The notes: a model not told the origin generated them from the letters alone. A stretch of DNA of 64,000 nt from Flavobacterium saccharophilum (GCF_900142735.1 NZ_FRBY01000004.1:186001-250000), one strand, 5' to 3'. Positions 34,093 to 42,276 are shown, numbered from the stretch's first letter. Translations and numbers: made by a program.

Positions 34093-34100
34093 CAAAAGTA
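34093..34100 (-). promoter_or_regulatory. Candidate -7 box of the tlpA-like gene
   Basis: TACTTTTG on the minus strand fits TAnnTTTG, 32 bp before the ATG at 34060. Confidence 0.45.
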
Positions 34101-34265
34101 TCTAAAAATATAAAACATAAAGAATTTTGTAACCTAAAATTTTGTTATAGTTTTTTTTGTTTCAACTGTCATGTTTTCAGTGTCTTTCGTGTATTTAATT
34201 GATTTAAAACTCTTAATTAATTACTTATTTAAACTCAAACTAAGCAATTTTCTGATTTTTAAGCA

Positions 34266-34299
34266 TAAAAAAAGCACGCTGTAGACAGAGTGCTTTTAG
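34266..34299 (-). terminator. Terminator of the J-domain gene
   Basis: Stem AAAAGCAC (34270-34277) / GTGCTTTT (34290-34297) with a T run on the minus strand, 18 bp past the stop at 34318. Confidence 0.7.
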
Positions 34300-34317
34300 G
34301 TATATTCTAGCGTAAAA

Positions 34318-34758
34318 CTATTCTTGATTTGTTTTCTTTCTCCATGTGAAAGAGTTCAAAATGTGTCTTTTTGCAAATCTTCCAGGAGAATCAGCGTTTA
34401 CCATTTTCACGTAAGTTGCTTTAGGAACACTAATGTATTCGTAAACACTTCCGTTAGAGAAATCGATAATTAAACGACCTTCAACAAATTTATAATCTGT
34501 AATTGAACAAGTTGAAATCGTTTCAGTATATTCTGGTAAATTTGCTTTAATCGTCTCAGGATTAATACTTACCAAAAAGTGATAAGCCTCAATAATCGCT
34601 TTACTTTTTTCTTCTGCTGCTTTTAAACCAGCATCATCACCTTGAAATTTATCAGGATGAGCTTCCTTCATCGCATTACGATAAATGGTTTTCAAATCTT
34701 TTAACTCAGCAGTTTTGTCTACGTTTAGTAACTTGCGGTATTCAACTATTTTTTTCAT
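34318..34758 (-). CDS. J-domain protein with C-terminal KTSC domain
   Basis: A 146-aa protein. Residues 1-70 are a J domain with the HPD motif (KEAHPDKFQG), which would stimulate an Hsp70 ATPase. Residues 85-140 form a KTSC-type domain (SITDYKFVEGRLIIDFSNGS, VYEYISVP, SPGRFAKRHI). The J domain plus KTSC pairing is known in Bacteroidetes, role undefined. It is cytoplasmic, monocistronic, with its own TAnnTTTG box and terminator. Confidence 0.85.
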   Translation of the reverse strand: MKKIVEYRKLLNVDKTAELKDLKTIYRNAMKEAHPDKFQGDDAGLKAAEEKSKAIIEAYHFLVSINPETIKANLPEYTETISTCSITDYKFVEGRLIIDFSNGSVYEYISVPKATYVKMVNADSPGRFAKRHILNSFTWRKKTNQE

Positions 34759-34828
34759 AAATAAAAGGTAACTTATTGTCTATTAGTTTGAAATGAGTGT
34801 TTTTTACTTCAAAACGACAAATTTTTTG

Positions 34829-34836
34829 CAAAGGTA
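34829..34836 (-). promoter_or_regulatory. Candidate -7 box of the J-domain gene
   Basis: TACCTTTG on the minus strand, 70 bp before the ATG at 34758; no clear TTTG at the standard distance. Confidence 0.4.
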
Positions 34837-34903
34837 CACTTTTTTTTAACTTTTTAGTTTTAAGGCAAAAAATATTCGAAAAAATAAAGCATGTGCGTTG
34901 ATT

Positions 34904-35024
34904 TAACCGCAAAGTGCGCAAGGTTTTTTAACTAATCGGTATCTAAATAAACACAAAGTTCGCAAAGCTGTATGTCAGCTCTGCGAACTTTGCGTAACTC
35001 TTTGCGAACTTTGCGGTAAAATTT
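34904..35024. repeat. Nested inverted repeat (AACCGCAAAGT type)
   Basis: Outer arms AACCGCAAAGTGCGCAAGG (about 34905-34923) and CTTTGCGAACTTTGCGGT (to 35017) enclose an inner hairpin of CAAAGTTCGCAAAGCTG / CAGCTCTGCGAACTTTG. The same words build the larger element at 57366-57605. Confidence 0.8.
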
Positions 35025-35068
35025 TTTCTCTCATTTCACAACTTGAAACAAAGAAAACCTGAAACAAA

Positions 35069-35320
35069 TTATTTATTCTCAGGCTTATGATTCGCCTTAT
35101 CAAAGTTTTTAGACTTCTTTGGATATTTATCGTAACTAATATCACTTGGGTTTTCAATCACCGATTTAATGGTAACCCAATCTCCAAGATTAAAATTTGA
35201 ATGAGCAATTTTGTAATCTAAAAGATATTCACCACAAAAATAATTGTTGTTTTCATCTTTTTCGATGATACCGGTGTAGACTCCTTTTTGGGGCATTTTA
35301 TCTTGTGAATCCTTAGACAT
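35069..35320 (-). CDS. Small hypothetical protein
   Basis: An 83-aa hydrophilic protein: KGVYTGIIEKDENNNYFCGE, LLDYKIAHSNFNLGDWVTIK, and a Lys-rich tail. It looks like a small OB-like beta fold. Family not recognised. A TAACTTTG box lies at 35348-35355 on the minus strand. Confidence 0.6.
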   Translation of the reverse strand: MSKDSQDKMPQKGVYTGIIEKDENNNYFCGEYLLDYKIAHSNFNLGDWVTIKSVIENPSDISYDKYPKKSKNFDKANHKPENK

Positions 35321-35347
35321 AACTTTCTATATTTTAAATTGAGGTTA

Positions 35348-35404
35348 CAAAGTTAAGCATTTAATGTTTGTTTTAGGGAGTTCGCGACAATCTCAGTATA
35401 TTTG
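35348..35404. promoter_or_regulatory. Divergent promoter boxes
   Basis: TAACTTTG (minus, 35355-35348) serves the gene at 35320; TATATTTG (plus, 35397-35404) ends only three bases before the ATG at 35408, which would make that mRNA nearly or fully leaderless. Confidence 0.45.
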
Positions 35405-35407
35405 CAT

Positions 35408-35947
35408 ATGCAAAAAAACTTCAGGCCACATCCAAATTCGTTCAAAAACACCTTTTGTGTTTTTCATGAAGTGCTTCCGGAAGCAGTTGAAGGATTAAAA
35501 AAACAATTCGAAAGTAAGGCCGGCAGCACGTATTATTATACTGAAGCCGGAATGTATAGAGTTTCGAATCATTGGGGAAGATTGGCTAATAGTAAATGGC
35601 GTTTAATTGCAATGGAACCGGAAACGCCTTCGAAAACAAAAATAGGTTTCGCAGCCTGGAGCGAATTCCATCCGGATAATGCCGAAGAAAAACTATATTA
35701 TATTGAAGCTGATTTTGATAAGAACACCGTAATCTATCAGCATAAAAATAATCCGGACTATGATAAAAAAGCGATTCTGAGAACAAGTTTTGAGACGACA
35801 AAACGGATCAAACAAATCAGAAACCTGCAGCAATTGACTTCCTGGGCAAAACATTTCGATGAAAATATTGATGTTTTGAGAGAAAGGATTATTACAGATT
35901 TGATTTATACCGAGAAAACTTTAGAAGAAATTAAAAGAGAAATATAA
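35408..35947 (+). CDS. Conserved hypothetical protein
   Basis: A 179-aa cytoplasmic protein. The ATG at 35408 was preferred over a TTG two codons earlier. Features include TYYYTEAGMYRVSNHWGRLA, SKWRLIAMEP, KIGFAAWSEFHPDNAEEKLY, and a helical C-terminus. I do not know the family. Stop and next start overlap (TAATG). Confidence 0.7.
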   Translation: MQKNFRPHPNSFKNTFCVFHEVLPEAVEGLKKQFESKAGSTYYYTEAGMYRVSNHWGRLANSKWRLIAMEPETPSKTKIGFAAWSEFHPDNAEEKLYYIEADFDKNTVIYQHKNNPDYDKKAILRTSFETTKRIKQIRNLQQLTSWAKHFDENIDVLRERIITDLIYTEKTLEEIKREI

Positions 35948-36096
35948 TGGGACGCAACAACGAAAAGAACATCAAAGCGCACAACGACAAATTGCACAAA
36001 GCCCAGAACAAAAAGAAACAGGCTGAAGTTGCACGCAAGGAAAAGCTGAAAGAAATTGTGAAAAAGTTTAATGAAGATAAAAAGAACGAAGAGTAG
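35947..36096 (+). CDS. Small Lys-rich basic protein
   Basis: A 49-aa frame overlapping the previous stop by one base (TAATG): MGRNNEKNIKAHNDKLHKAQ, then KKKQAEVARKEKLKEIVKKF. It is very basic and helical, as in small ribosome- or nucleic-acid-associated proteins. The coupling argues that it is translated; function unknown. Confidence 0.55.
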   Translation: MGRNNEKNIKAHNDKLHKAQNKKKQAEVARKEKLKEIVKKFNEDKKNEE

Positions 36097-36107
36097 AAAA
36101 AGTTTCA

Positions 36108-36176
36108 AGTTTTTTTAGTTTCAGGTTTCAGGTTACGTTACGCAACTTGAAACCTGAAACCTGAAACCTGAAACAA
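36108..36176. repeat. TTTCAGG heptamer inverted repeat
   Basis: Arms of tandem TTTCAGG (left) and CCTGAAA (right, three to four copies) around ACGTTACG. It lies between the small basic gene and the next one. The same heptamers form the outer arms of the element at 57366-57605. Confidence 0.8.
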
Positions 36177-36193
36177 AAATAACAATAATAGAT

Positions 36194-36427
36194 ATGAATA
36201 GTAAATTCGACGATTTAAAAGTAAGTGTGCAGGAAATAATTGATTTGATTGCTGCAAAAAACGACAGAGAAGCCAATAATAAATTGCTTGAAGTAAATGA
36301 AACTTTAGATGAAATGCTGGATCATGCTGAAGAAGATGAAGAACTAAGAGAAATCAGCAGATATCAGGTTTTATTGAATCAGCTGCATGTAAAGCTTAAT
36401 GGAGAAGAGGCGGTTGATGGAGAATAA
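36194..36427 (+). CDS. Small acidic helical protein
   Basis: A 77-aa protein, nearly all helix and Glu/Asp rich (VSVQEIIDLIAAKNDREANN, DEMLDHAEEDEELREISRYQ). Not recognised; it overlaps the next gene by 11 bp and so is probably cotranslated with it. Confidence 0.65.
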   Translation: MNSKFDDLKVSVQEIIDLIAAKNDREANNKLLEVNETLDEMLDHAEEDEELREISRYQVLLNQLHVKLNGEEAVDGE

Positions 36428-36797
36428 AAAATGTTTTTGTGATACGGGTTTATTGTTTAATGAGTGTTGTGGATTATATCTTGACAACAATCAAAAAGCA
36501 CCCAGTGCATTGGCTTTAATGCGTTCGAGATATTCGGCTTATGCAACTCATAACGCCGATTATCTTTTAGAGACTACCCATATTTCTGAAAGACAATATT
36601 ATTCTAAAGACGAAATCTTAAAATGGGCAACGTCGAATAAATGGCAAAAATTGGAAATTTTAAGTTCTTCTGAAGAAACAGTTGAGTTTAAGGCTTATTT
36701 TATAGATTCAAATGGAAAACCTCAAACGCATTATGAATTTTCAACTTTTAAATTCGAAAACAATGCATGGTATTATGTTGACGGAAAGTTTGAATAA
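36417..36797 (+). CDS. YchJ-like (UPF0225) SEC-C-type protein
   Basis: A 126-aa protein started at the ATG 36417 (an earlier ATG at 36399 is possible). It has CFCDTGLLFNECCGLYL, a SEC-C-like Zn site, and the YchJ hallmark ALALMRSRYSAYATHNADYL. The NTF2-like domain follows with ILKWATSNKWQKLEIL. Molecular role unknown in this family. Confidence 0.85.
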   Translation: MENKKCFCDTGLLFNECCGLYLDNNQKAPSALALMRSRYSAYATHNADYLLETTHISERQYYSKDEILKWATSNKWQKLEILSSSEETVEFKAYFIDSNGKPQTHYEFSTFKFENNAWYYVDGKFE

Positions 36798-36903
36798 TTG
36801 ACAGAATTTGCCTTGGTTTCAACTGCTTTTAATGTAATATTTTAACTAAAAATTAATAAACGTTTCTTTTTTCGTAATTCTAAAAAGCTGTAATTTTAGA
36901 ACT

Positions 36904-38022
36904 ATGAAAAACGAATTTAAAAAAGGTTTTTATTTTAAGTCGTACGAAGCCCCATTTCAGTCTCCGTTTGAAAAACTTTTTGGCATTTTCAAAGAGCTTA
37001 TCACCCATACTTCGGGGGATTTTGATGAAGCTATAGACTGGCTTCGGGAGTTAGATAAGGAATATAAACTGACGGACGAGAACTACAGTATCGATGATTT
37101 TATCGAAGATTTAAAAAAGAAAGGTTATATAAAAGACGAAGCAAAACCGGATGGAACGTCTGGCTTTGGAATTACTGCTAAAACAGAACGTGCTATCAGA
37201 CAACAAGCCTTAGATCAGATTTTTGGCAACTTAAAGCGCTCCGGAAACGGAAATCATAAAACGAAACATGCCGGAAATGGCGATGAACATACCGGTGAAT
37301 TCCGTGAATTTAATTTTGGGGATGGTTTAGAGCGAATTGCCTTAACCGAGAGTTTGCGTAACGCACAGATCAATAATGGTGTAGAAAGTTTCATGCTGAC
37401 CGAAAATGATTTGGTTGTGGAAGAAACGCAATACAAAGCCCAAATGAGTACGGTTTTGATGATCGACATCAGTCACAGTATGATTTTGTACGGCGAAGAC
37501 CGAATTACGCCTGCGAAAAAAGTGGCAATGGCTTTGGCTGAATTAATCACAACACGCTATCCAAAGGATACATTGGATATTTTGGTTTTCGGAAATGATG
37601 CCTGGACGATTCCAATTAAGGATTTGCCATATTTACAAGTTGGGCCATATCACACCAATACGGTTGCAGGACTTCAATTGGCAATGGATATTTTACGAAG
37701 AAAACGAAATACCAACAAACAAATTTTCATGATTACCGATGGAAAACCAAGCTGCGTTCGCGAACGTGACGGTTCCTATTATATGAACAGTAACGGACTT
37801 GACGAGTATATCGTCGATAAATGTTACACACAAGCGCAACAAGCCAGAAAACTTCATATTCCGATTACAACATTTATGATTGCAAATGATCCCTATTTAC
37901 AGCGTTTTGTGAATCATTTTACAGAAGCAAACCAAGGAAAAGCATTTTATACCGGACTGAAAGGTTTGGGCGAAATGATTTTTGAAGATTATGAAACGAA
38001 TAGGAAAAAACGAGTACGTTAA
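36904..38022 (+). CDS. VWA-domain protein partner of the MoxR-like ATPase
   Basis: A 372-aa cytoplasmic protein. The N-terminal 150 residues are helical. The VWA domain (about 180-350) has MIDAS residues DISHS (in VLMIDISHSMILYGEDR), the Thr of HTNT and Asp of ITDGKPS. It is likely to act with the AAA+ gene 125 bp downstream, as in MoxR/VWA pairs that assemble or remodel protein or metal-enzyme complexes. Client unknown. Confidence 0.85.
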   Translation: MKNEFKKGFYFKSYEAPFQSPFEKLFGIFKELITHTSGDFDEAIDWLRELDKEYKLTDENYSIDDFIEDLKKKGYIKDEAKPDGTSGFGITAKTERAIRQQALDQIFGNLKRSGNGNHKTKHAGNGDEHTGEFREFNFGDGLERIALTESLRNAQINNGVESFMLTENDLVVEETQYKAQMSTVLMIDISHSMILYGEDRITPAKKVAMALAELITTRYPKDTLDILVFGNDAWTIPIKDLPYLQVGPYHTNTVAGLQLAMDILRRKRNTNKQIFMITDGKPSCVRERDGSYYMNSNGLDEYIVDKCYTQAQQARKLHIPITTFMIANDPYLQRFVNHFTEANQGKAFYTGLKGLGEMIFEDYETNRKKRVR

Positions 38023-38030
38023 TTTTAGTT

Positions 38031-38108
38031 TCTAAGATACTAAGATTCTAAGGTGCTAAGATTTTTATACACAACGCATATCGTAGAGACCTACAGCAGT
38101 GCGTCTAA
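38031..38108. repeat. Small dispersed repeats between vwa and moxR
   Basis: CTAAGAT/CTAAGGT-type words repeated at 38030-38062 (as also at 60752-60790), and CGTAGAGACCTACAGCAGTG at 38080-38104, a degenerate form of the hairpin at 61013-61043. Confidence 0.6.
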
Positions 38109-38147
38109 CACAATCAAAATAAAATAACAACAAGACATTTCAATAAA

Positions 38148-39611
38148 ATGGAAATAGATAAGATAAAAACACTCGGTCAATTAAAGGCTTCAGGATATAA
38201 GAGCACAAGTATTAAAGATGAATTGCGAAATAATCTTCGTGAGAAAATCAAATCAGGAACACCCGTTTTTGAAGGCGTACATGGTTTTGAAAATACGGTA
38301 ATTCCAGAGTTGGAACGCGCTATTTTATCCCGACACAATATCAATTTATTAGGACTTCGTGGTCAGGCGAAAACGCGTTTGGCTCGTAAAATGATTGAAT
38401 TATTAGATGAATATATTCCGTTTGTAACCGGTTCAGAAATTAATGACGATCCGTTAAACCCGATTTCACGTTTTGCAAAAGATATTATTGCCGAAAAAGG
38501 GGATGAAACTCCAATTTCATGGCTACACAGAAGCGAGCGTTTCTTCGAAAAACTTGCCACGCCAGATGTAACGGTTGCCGATTTAATTGGAGACGTGGAT
38601 CCGATAAAAGCAGCAAATTTAAAATTGTCTTATGCAGATGATCGTGTAATTCACTTCGGAATGATTCCGAGAGCGAATCGTTCTATTTTTGTTATCAACG
38701 AATTACCCGATTTACAAGCCAGAATTCAGGTAGCTTTATTTAATATTTTGCAGGAAGGCGATATCCAGATTAGAGGTTTTAAATTGAGAATGCCGTTGGA
38801 TATGCAATTTGTATTTACGGCAAATCCGGAAGATTATACGAACAGAGGAAGCATTGTAACACCTCTTAAAGACAGAATTGGTTCTCAAATTCTGACACAC
38901 TATCCGGAAAGTGTTGCCATTGCCAGAACGATTACGGAACAGGAAGCCAAACTAGACGAAACGCAAAGCGAAATCGTTTATGTGCCAAGTCTGGCTAAAG
39001 ATATTTTAGAGCAAATTAGTTTTGAAGCGCGTGACAGCGAATACATTGATAATAAAAGCGGTGTAAGTGCGAGGATGAGCATAACAGCTTATGAGAATTT
39101 AATTAGTACAGCAGAGCGTCGTGCCTTAAAAGCCGGAGTTGATCATACCATTTTGCGTCTTTCTGATTTCATCGGAATTATCCCTGCAATTACTGGAAAG
39201 GTAGAGTTGGTTTACGAAGGAGAGCAGGAGGGAGCGGCTGCTGTAGCGCAGAATTTAATTGGCTCAGCTATACGAACTTTGTTTTCTGATTTCTTTCCTA
39301 AAATTGAAAAATTAGAAAAACCGGGAGAAAAAACACCATATTCAGATTTGATCGAATGGTTTTTTGCAGAAAGCGGTTTCGAATTGTTAGATGATGCTTC
39401 AGATGCTGAATATAAAAGTATTCTTGATGAAGTAACGCCTTTAGATACTTTATTGAAGAAATATCAGCCGCAGTTAGATAAAAAAGACCAATATTTCATG
39501 AAAGAATTTATTTTATGGGCTTTGGTAGAATATAAAAAACTAAGTAAAGATCGTTTTGCACAAGGACATCAGTTTAAAGATATGTACGGAAGTTATATTA
39601 GTAAATTATAA
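38148..39611 (+). CDS. MoxR-like AAA+ ATPase
   Basis: A 487-aa ATPase. The P-loop is GLRGQAKTR (about residues 67-75): the usual Gly before Lys is Ala. Walker B is FVINELPDL, sensor/arginine-finger zone FVFTANPEDYTNRGSIVTPL and KDRIGSQI. It is of the group often labelled as magnesium-chelatase-like. It works with the VWA protein just upstream. Confidence 0.88.
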   Translation: MEIDKIKTLGQLKASGYKSTSIKDELRNNLREKIKSGTPVFEGVHGFENTVIPELERAILSRHNINLLGLRGQAKTRLARKMIELLDEYIPFVTGSEINDDPLNPISRFAKDIIAEKGDETPISWLHRSERFFEKLATPDVTVADLIGDVDPIKAANLKLSYADDRVIHFGMIPRANRSIFVINELPDLQARIQVALFNILQEGDIQIRGFKLRMPLDMQFVFTANPEDYTNRGSIVTPLKDRIGSQILTHYPESVAIARTITEQEAKLDETQSEIVYVPSLAKDILEQISFEARDSEYIDNKSGVSARMSITAYENLISTAERRALKAGVDHTILRLSDFIGIIPAITGKVELVYEGEQEGAAAVAQNLIGSAIRTLFSDFFPKIEKLEKPGEKTPYSDLIEWFFAESGFELLDDASDAEYKSILDEVTPLDTLLKKYQPQLDKKDQYFMKEFILWALVEYKKLSKDRFAQGHQFKDMYGSYISKL

Positions 39612-39660
39612 ATTGTGAATTGTGAATTGTTAATTATGAATTACAACTTTGCGTAGAAGT

Positions 39661-39696
39661 AAACCCGATAGCTTTTGAAAAGCTGTCGGGTTTTTT
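39661..39696 (+). terminator. Terminator of the MoxR-like gene
   Basis: Arms AAACCCGATAGCTTTT / AAAAGCTGTCGGGTTT and a T run. The same CCCGAT...GTCGGG stem recurs at 57322-57354. Confidence 0.85.
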
Positions 39697-39724
39697 ATAT
39701 TAAGTTTCGATTTTTCGTACAGTT

Positions 39725-39857
39725 TGTCATTTCGACGAAGGAGAAATCCCCGAAAGTAACTCCGCAACGATAGTCCCAATCTTTGGCGCGCTTCTCGCGA
39801 GGATTTGCTTCGCCAGTCGCTATCGCTCTAGTCTCCCTTCGGTCGAAATGACAAGAT
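39725..39857. repeat. Dispersed palindromic element (GTCATTTCGAC type)
   Basis: Ends TTGTCATTTCGACGAAGGAG (from 39725) and CTCCCTTCGGTCGAAATGAC (to 39852) are inverted copies; the middle is GC-richer (GGCGCGCTTCTCGCGAGG). Such ends are common in Flavobacterium intergenic DNA and may be a MITE-like sequence. Confidence 0.7.
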
Positions 39858-39964
39858 TGCACCGAACCTATCAGATTTTTATTTATTGAAAATAAACCCA
39901 TTACCAGTTTTATTTCGGCTACCTTGCTCCGTTGGCTGCATTTGCAGTCTTTCCCAAAAACAAA

Positions 39965-40558
39965 ATGGACGAAGGTTTTGAAGATTTGATTGCAAGTTAC
40001 ATCGAAAATAAAGTAGGTATTTCAGAGCATTTTTTAAGCAAAGAATTAGCAGATAATCTTAAACAAAATCTACTCGATTTAAATCAGAGAAGTTTGTTGT
40101 CTGAAGCCGGAATTGGGAACTCTGAGAAACTGTCATACGACGGCGCAATCCGAAGCGATTCTATTTATTGGTTGGATAAAAAGCATAATAATGTTTTTGA
40201 AAATGAATTCTTCGCACAAATTGAGGCTTTCATTATTTATTTAAATGAAAGCTGTTATACCGGAATCACAGGTTATGAATTCCATTATTCTTTATATGAA
40301 AAAGGTGATTTTTATCTGAAACATTTAGATCAATTCAAAAATAATCCGAGCCGAAAGTATTCTATGATCAGTTATCTTAATAGTAATTGGCTGGAAAGTG
40401 ACGGCGGAGAATTGATGATTCACCAGGAAAATAACAATCAAAAAATTTCGCCTACTCAGGGCAAAACCGTTTTCTTCAAAAGTAATGAATTGGTTCATGA
40501 AGTTTTGGTTACCCAAAATACCAGAATGAGTATTACGGGTTGGCTGAAAAGTGATTAA
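39965..40558 (+). CDS. 2-oxoglutarate/Fe(II) oxygenase, prolyl-hydroxylase-like
   Basis: A 197-aa protein; the ATG 39965 (MDEGFEDLIA) was preferred to one 33 bp upstream because it lies past the repeat and matches the family start. The iron-binding triad is HYSLYEKGDFYLKHLDQF (His-x-Asp) and HEVLVTQNTRMSITGWL, whose Arg would bind 2-oxoglutarate. Likely a cytoplasmic protein hydroxylase; target unknown. Confidence 0.85.
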   Translation: MDEGFEDLIASYIENKVGISEHFLSKELADNLKQNLLDLNQRSLLSEAGIGNSEKLSYDGAIRSDSIYWLDKKHNNVFENEFFAQIEAFIIYLNESCYTGITGYEFHYSLYEKGDFYLKHLDQFKNNPSRKYSMISYLNSNWLESDGGELMIHQENNNQKISPTQGKTVFFKSNELVHEVLVTQNTRMSITGWLKSD

Positions 40559-40615
40559 ATTTTAACCTAAAAATATATAAATAGTTACTTTTGGATTTTT
40601 GATAAAGAAATAAAG

Positions 40616-40996
40616 ATGGCAAGTAAATATATTTTAGAACTCAATGGTATAAATATAGGTTATACAGAATTTGAATTTGCAGACCCGCCAATGGGAGTAG
40701 TGCATGGAAAAATAATATTTGATGGGATTGATTCTCCTTACGATTTGTTTCGAAATCATTGTAAAAAATATAAGATTCAGATTAATTCGGATTTTCCTAA
40801 AGAAAAGTTTATTGATACAATTGTAATCCCCGAATTAAAAATTCTTTTGCAAAATGGTAGTCAATTGCCAGGTTGGGGAGGTGCAATAACAGGAATGGAT
40901 TCAGATCAATTTGAAATTCAATTTGGTGGCGTCACTTCTGAATTAATGCAAACTGAATTTAAGCATCATTATGTGAAATATTTTGGACATGAATAA
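40616..40996 (+). CDS. Hypothetical protein
   Basis: A 126-aa protein with ELNGINIGYTEFEFADPPMG, VVHGKIIFDG and a C-terminal GWGGAITGMDSDQFEIQFGG. It looks cytoplasmic and beta-rich. Family not recognised. Confidence 0.65.
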   Translation: MASKYILELNGINIGYTEFEFADPPMGVVHGKIIFDGIDSPYDLFRNHCKKYKIQINSDFPKEKFIDTIVIPELKILLQNGSQLPGWGGAITGMDSDQFEIQFGGVTSELMQTEFKHHYVKYFGHE

Positions 40997-41043
40997 AAAA
41001 CAGAAGTTGTTTAGTCTTATTTTTGCATTCAAATTTCGATTCT

Positions 41044-41898
41044 ATGTTATTCCTTATTCTTAGTATTCTTTGCAGCGTAATTGTTGGTGTTATTTTTAAA
41101 TTCACCCGAAAATTTGATACTAATCCGGTTCAGATTGTAGCATTCAATTACGTAACAGCATTGGCACTTTGCTATTTTACTTTCAGTCCCAATTTACGTG
41201 AAGTTGATGCAAAAGCACCATGGAATATTTATATCGCCATTGGAATATTATTACCAGTCGTTTTTCTGTTTTTGATAGCTTCCATCAAACATATGGGAAT
41301 CGTAAAAACAGATGCTGCACAGCGTTTATCTCTTTTTATTCCAATACTTGCAGCCTGGTTTATTTTTAAAGAAGAATTTAATTCCTATAAGGTCATCGGA
41401 CTTGTGATTGGCTTTTTGGCACTTTTATTCATTCTAAAAAAACAATCTGAGAACGCAGAAAATAAATGGATTTATCCAGCCGTAGTTTTAATAGGTTTTG
41501 GGATAATCGATATTCTGTTCAAGCAAATTGCATTATACACAACATTACCTTATCCAACATCTCTATTTGTTGTTTTTGCAATCTCCTTACTAATTGCTAT
41601 TGGGATTGTGCTGTTTGGAATGATCACAAAAAAGGAAAAACTCACCTTAAGAAACATTCTTTTCGGGGGGTTAGTTGGACTGTTTAATTTCGGAAATATA
41701 TTGTTTTACCTAAAAGCACATAAAGCGTTTTCGGAAAATCCGTCAACTGTTTTTGCCGGAATGAATATGGGGGTTATTATTTTAGGAAGTCTTGTTGGTC
41801 TGCTTTTTTTCAAGGAAAAATTATCAAAAATTAACTTCATTGGTGTCTTTTTAGCCTTAATTGCGATAGTTTTTATTGTTATTTCGCAATTTAAGTAA
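41044..41898 (+). CDS. EamA/DMT-family transporter
   Basis: A 284-aa protein with ten membrane segments arranged as two five-helix repeats, as in drug/metabolite transporters; the first ATG at 41044 follows a TTG-started extension that I rejected. VKTDAAQRLSLFIPILAAWF and AFSENPSTVFAGMNMGVIIL are the family's end-of-repeat helices. Substrate unknown. Confidence 0.85.
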   Translation: MLFLILSILCSVIVGVIFKFTRKFDTNPVQIVAFNYVTALALCYFTFSPNLREVDAKAPWNIYIAIGILLPVVFLFLIASIKHMGIVKTDAAQRLSLFIPILAAWFIFKEEFNSYKVIGLVIGFLALLFILKKQSENAENKWIYPAVVLIGFGIIDILFKQIALYTTLPYPTSLFVVFAISLLIAIGIVLFGMITKKEKLTLRNILFGGLVGLFNFGNILFYLKAHKAFSENPSTVFAGMNMGVIILGSLVGLLFFKEKLSKINFIGVFLALIAIVFIVISQFK

Positions 41899-42004
41899 AA
41901 TTTTTATGTAGTCTAATTCGTTTATTTACAGCTCTTTCAAAGTTAAGTTTTAATTTATTTAAAATAAACTCGACTAATTCTATAGAATTTAAGAAATATA
42001 TTTA

Positions 42005-42012
42005 TAAATTTG
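42005..42012 (+). promoter_or_regulatory. Candidate -7 box before the leader region
   Basis: TAAATTTG fits TAnnTTTG, eight bases before the ATG of the small ORF at 42021. The -33 box is not clear. Confidence 0.45.
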
Positions 42013-42020
42013 CCTCAACA

Positions 42021-42107
42021 ATGAAATACTCTAGTCAAAATATCATTCAGATCATGTGCAGCACCACGTTGTGTTGCATGGTGAACTATGCAGTGAAATG
42101 GCGTTAA
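42021..42107 (+). CDS. Cys-containing leader peptide candidate
   Basis: A 28-aa ORF: MKYSSQNIIQ, then IMCSTTLCCMVNYAVKWR, with three Cys (two adjacent). A TAnnTTTG box lies just upstream and a strong terminator 31 bp downstream, the arrangement of a transcription attenuator with a leader peptide. Whether Cys codons serve as the sensor is inference. Confidence 0.45.
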   Translation: MKYSSQNIIQIMCSTTLCCMVNYAVKWR

Positions 42108-42138
42108 TAGAAAATCACTTGTTAGTTATTTTTTTTTT

Positions 42139-42170
42139 AGCCTTTCATGCACCAATGAAAGGCTTTTTTT
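42139..42170 (+). terminator. Terminator/attenuator before gdhA
   Basis: Ten-base stem AGCCTTTCAT / ATGAAAGGCT, loop GCACCA, then seven T. It lies between two tiny ORFs and well before the glutamate dehydrogenase start. Confidence 0.85.
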
Positions 42171-42192
42171 AGAACTATTAAAAAATAAAGAA

Positions 42193-42276
42193 ATGAGACC
42201 AAATAGAAATACGAATATTATGATGCAGTGTTGTCTGATCAAAATTCCATGTTGTCGAATGCGATGTTGGAGATAA
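42193..42276 (+). CDS. Second Cys-rich mini-ORF
   Basis: A 27-aa ORF: MRPNRNTNIM then MQCCLIKIPCCRMRCWR. Five of 27 residues are Cys, unlike chance translation of AT-rich DNA. It ends 86 bp before the glutamate dehydrogenase ATG. No homologous family known to me. Confidence 0.4.
   Translation: MRPNRNTNIMMQCCLIKIPCCRMRCWR

Larger units (their letters stand above)
39612..39964. other. Gap with terminator and dispersed repeat
   Basis: Holds ATTGTGAATTGTGAATTG-type words right after the stop, the terminator at 39661-39696 and the repeat at 39725-39857. No gene. Confidence 0.6.
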
